14,282 bases of DNA from Tannerella sp. Lineage in GTDB: Bacteria; Bacteroidota; Bacteroidia; Bacteroidales; Tannerellaceae. Shown one piece after another: positions 14,279-14,282 of the stretch. The position numbers and the translations under genes were made by a program. Numbering within the stretch: the first letter of the stretch is position 1; the number at the start of each line of letters is the position of its first letter. Below the pieces are notes generated by a model. That model saw nothing but the letters and a program-made list of their open reading frames with translations, did not search any database and was not told the origin of the DNA. The DNA lies in NCBI GenBank assembly GCA_031268395.1, contig JAIRXI010000317.1, forward strand, positions 1 through 14,282. The letters are read 5' to 3'.

Positions 14279-14282
14279 TCTT

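Overview
The window looks like chromosome from a GC-rich member of the Bacteroidales (Bacteroidota). Three things point there: a TonB-dependent receptor with an N-terminal carboxypeptidase-regulatory-like domain paired with a DUF4249 lipoprotein, a class II xylose isomerase and XylE of Bacteroidetes type, and AT-rich promoter elements matching the Bacteroidetes -7 consensus TAnnTTTG. The genus cannot be fixed from this sequence alone. Seven protein genes are present and all look intact. No rRNA, tRNA, CRISPR array or transposase gene was seen.

Layout. 1-681: no credible gene; it holds heptamer repeats in inverted pairs, a clear + strand intrinsic terminator, and a 185-bp nested inverted-repeat element that looks like a MITE. 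682-3876 (minus): DUF4249 lipoprotein gene preceded, 3 nt away, by its TonB-dependent receptor gene. 3877-4293: leader and promoter region of the receptor, with a good -7 box, two direct repeats upstream of it and a 21-bp-period repeat in the leader. 4294-8939 (minus): a two-gene, translationally coupled unit (ATGA overlap) of an MFS sugar porter followed by a 1080-residue DUF5107-TPR protein. 8940-9555: divergent control region with a 23-bp tandem repeat, a LacI-type palindrome and a -7 box. 9556-14178 (plus): xylulokinase, xylose isomerase and xylose:H+ symporter (xylB-xylA-xylE). 14179-14282: two overlapping hairpins, probably the terminator.

How it works together. XylE imports D-xylose with protons, XylA isomerises it to D-xylulose and XylB phosphorylates that to D-xylulose 5-phosphate for the pentose phosphate pathway. 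The divergent porter/DUF5107 unit shares the control region and probably responds to a related sugar signal. The porter lacks two XylE sugar-contact residues, so its substrate may not be free xylose. DUF5107 has an aldose-epimerase-like look, no signal peptide and a long TPR tail, so it probably acts on a cytoplasmic sugar or glycoside brought in by its partner. The receptor/DUF4249 pair could bring an unknown ligand across the outer membrane; nothing in its sequence proves that the ligand is a sugar. The least explained and most interesting parts are the DUF5107-porter pair, the hydrophobic insertion in XylE, and the repeat-rich first 600 bases.
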